Part shown: positions 6,056 to 6,250 of the stretch, piece by piece
How positions within the stretch are numbered: the first letter of the stretch is position 1
Layout of the letters: each line of letters begins with the position of its first letter
Assembly: GCF_051960575.1 (NCBI RefSeq)
Contig: NZ_JBQCEE010000315.1
Location: forward strand, 1 to 6,250
Source: JBQCEE01 sp051960575
GTDB taxonomy: Bacteria > Actinomycetota > Actinomycetes > Mycobacteriales > Jatrophihabitantaceae
DNA: 6,250 bases
Direction: 5' to 3'
Translations under genes and position numbers: made by a program
Notes under the pieces: generated by a model
The model's database searches: none
The model's input: only the letters and a program-made list of their open reading frames with translations
What the model was told of the DNA's origin: nothing

Positions 6056-6250
6056 ATGGCGGTGCTGCAGGATCTCCGCGAACGCGGCCGGTCGGGCCTG
6101 CGTGGCGTCGGCCGTCGCGTGGCGCCAGCACAGTCGGCGGTCGGCCGCGTGCGTCCCGTGCTCGCGGCGGTGTCGCCGCTGGGCTGGGTCGTGCTGGGCG
6201 CGTCCGTCGGCTGCTGGATCGTCGGTCGGCAACTCGGCTGGGTCGAGTTC
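6056..6250 (+). CDS. DUF58-family membrane protein, N-terminal part, cut by window end
   Basis: Sixty-five codons are visible and the frame is open to the window edge. The first 40 residues are basic (RERGRSGLRGVGRRV) and are followed by a hydrophobic segment at about 41-57 (PLGWVVLGASVGCWIVG), then RQLGWVEF. This short cytoplasmic basic leader, early membrane helix and L-G-W-V-E turn are what I expect at the start of actinobacterial DUF58 proteins. In those, two helices precede a von Willebrand A-like domain carrying the DUF58 motif. Neither that domain nor the second helix is in the window, so the call rests on the N-terminus and on its place directly after moxR. The gap to the moxR stop is 5 bases and there is no clear Shine-Dalgarno sequence, which fits coupled translation. 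GTG 6062 is an alternative start. Confidence 0.72.
   Translation, partial: MAVLQDLRERGRSGLRGVGRRVAPAQSAVGRVRPVLAAVSPLGWVVLGASVGCWIVGRQLGWVEF

Noticed and set aside
5058..6131. Long minus-strand open frame (357 codons) opposite the moxR gene
   Set aside because: It mirrors the moxR codons in a high-GC genome, is rich in Arg/His/Gly/Val with no domain, and lies across a gene with every MoxR motif intact.

Overview
The window is very GC-rich, uses codons ending almost entirely in G or C, and carries three genes in one direction on the plus strand. Base composition, codon use and gene order point to a high-GC actinobacterium. A member of the Micrococcales (for example the Microbacteriaceae or relatives) is plausible, but this is an inference from gene order, not from a marker gene.

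Layout. (1) Positions 1-145 are the edge of the sequence and look unreliable: a stretch of about 105 bases that is almost pure G/C with runs of seven to eight identical bases. (2) From the window edge to 5068 runs the 3' part of a very large gene for a modular extracytoplasmic protein. It shows eight cadherin-like/Ig-like repeats spaced about 98 residues apart, two further Ig-like modules with cysteine pairs, five or six fibronectin type III (FN3) or FN3-like modules, and a cysteine-rich C-terminal domain. The true start is upstream of the window; the GTG at 167 lies inside a domain. (3) After 13 bases with a good ribosome binding site comes a complete gene for a 322-residue MoxR-family AAA+ ATPase (5082-6050). 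(4) Five bases later begins a gene cut by the window end (6056-6250), whose N-terminus fits a DUF58-family membrane protein.

How they fit together. The gaps are 13 and 5 bases and no terminator is visible, so the three genes are most likely one operon. A large Ig-like/FN3 surface protein followed by moxR and a DUF58 gene is a recurring actinobacterial arrangement, often continued by transglutaminase-like, PP2C phosphatase and FHA/kinase genes, none of which can be seen here. The established pairing is a cytoplasmic MoxR ATPase with a DUF58 protein (membrane anchored, von Willebrand A-like). That this pair helps assemble, mature or signal through the surface protein is an inference. No RNA genes, mobile elements, CRISPR arrays or terminators were seen.
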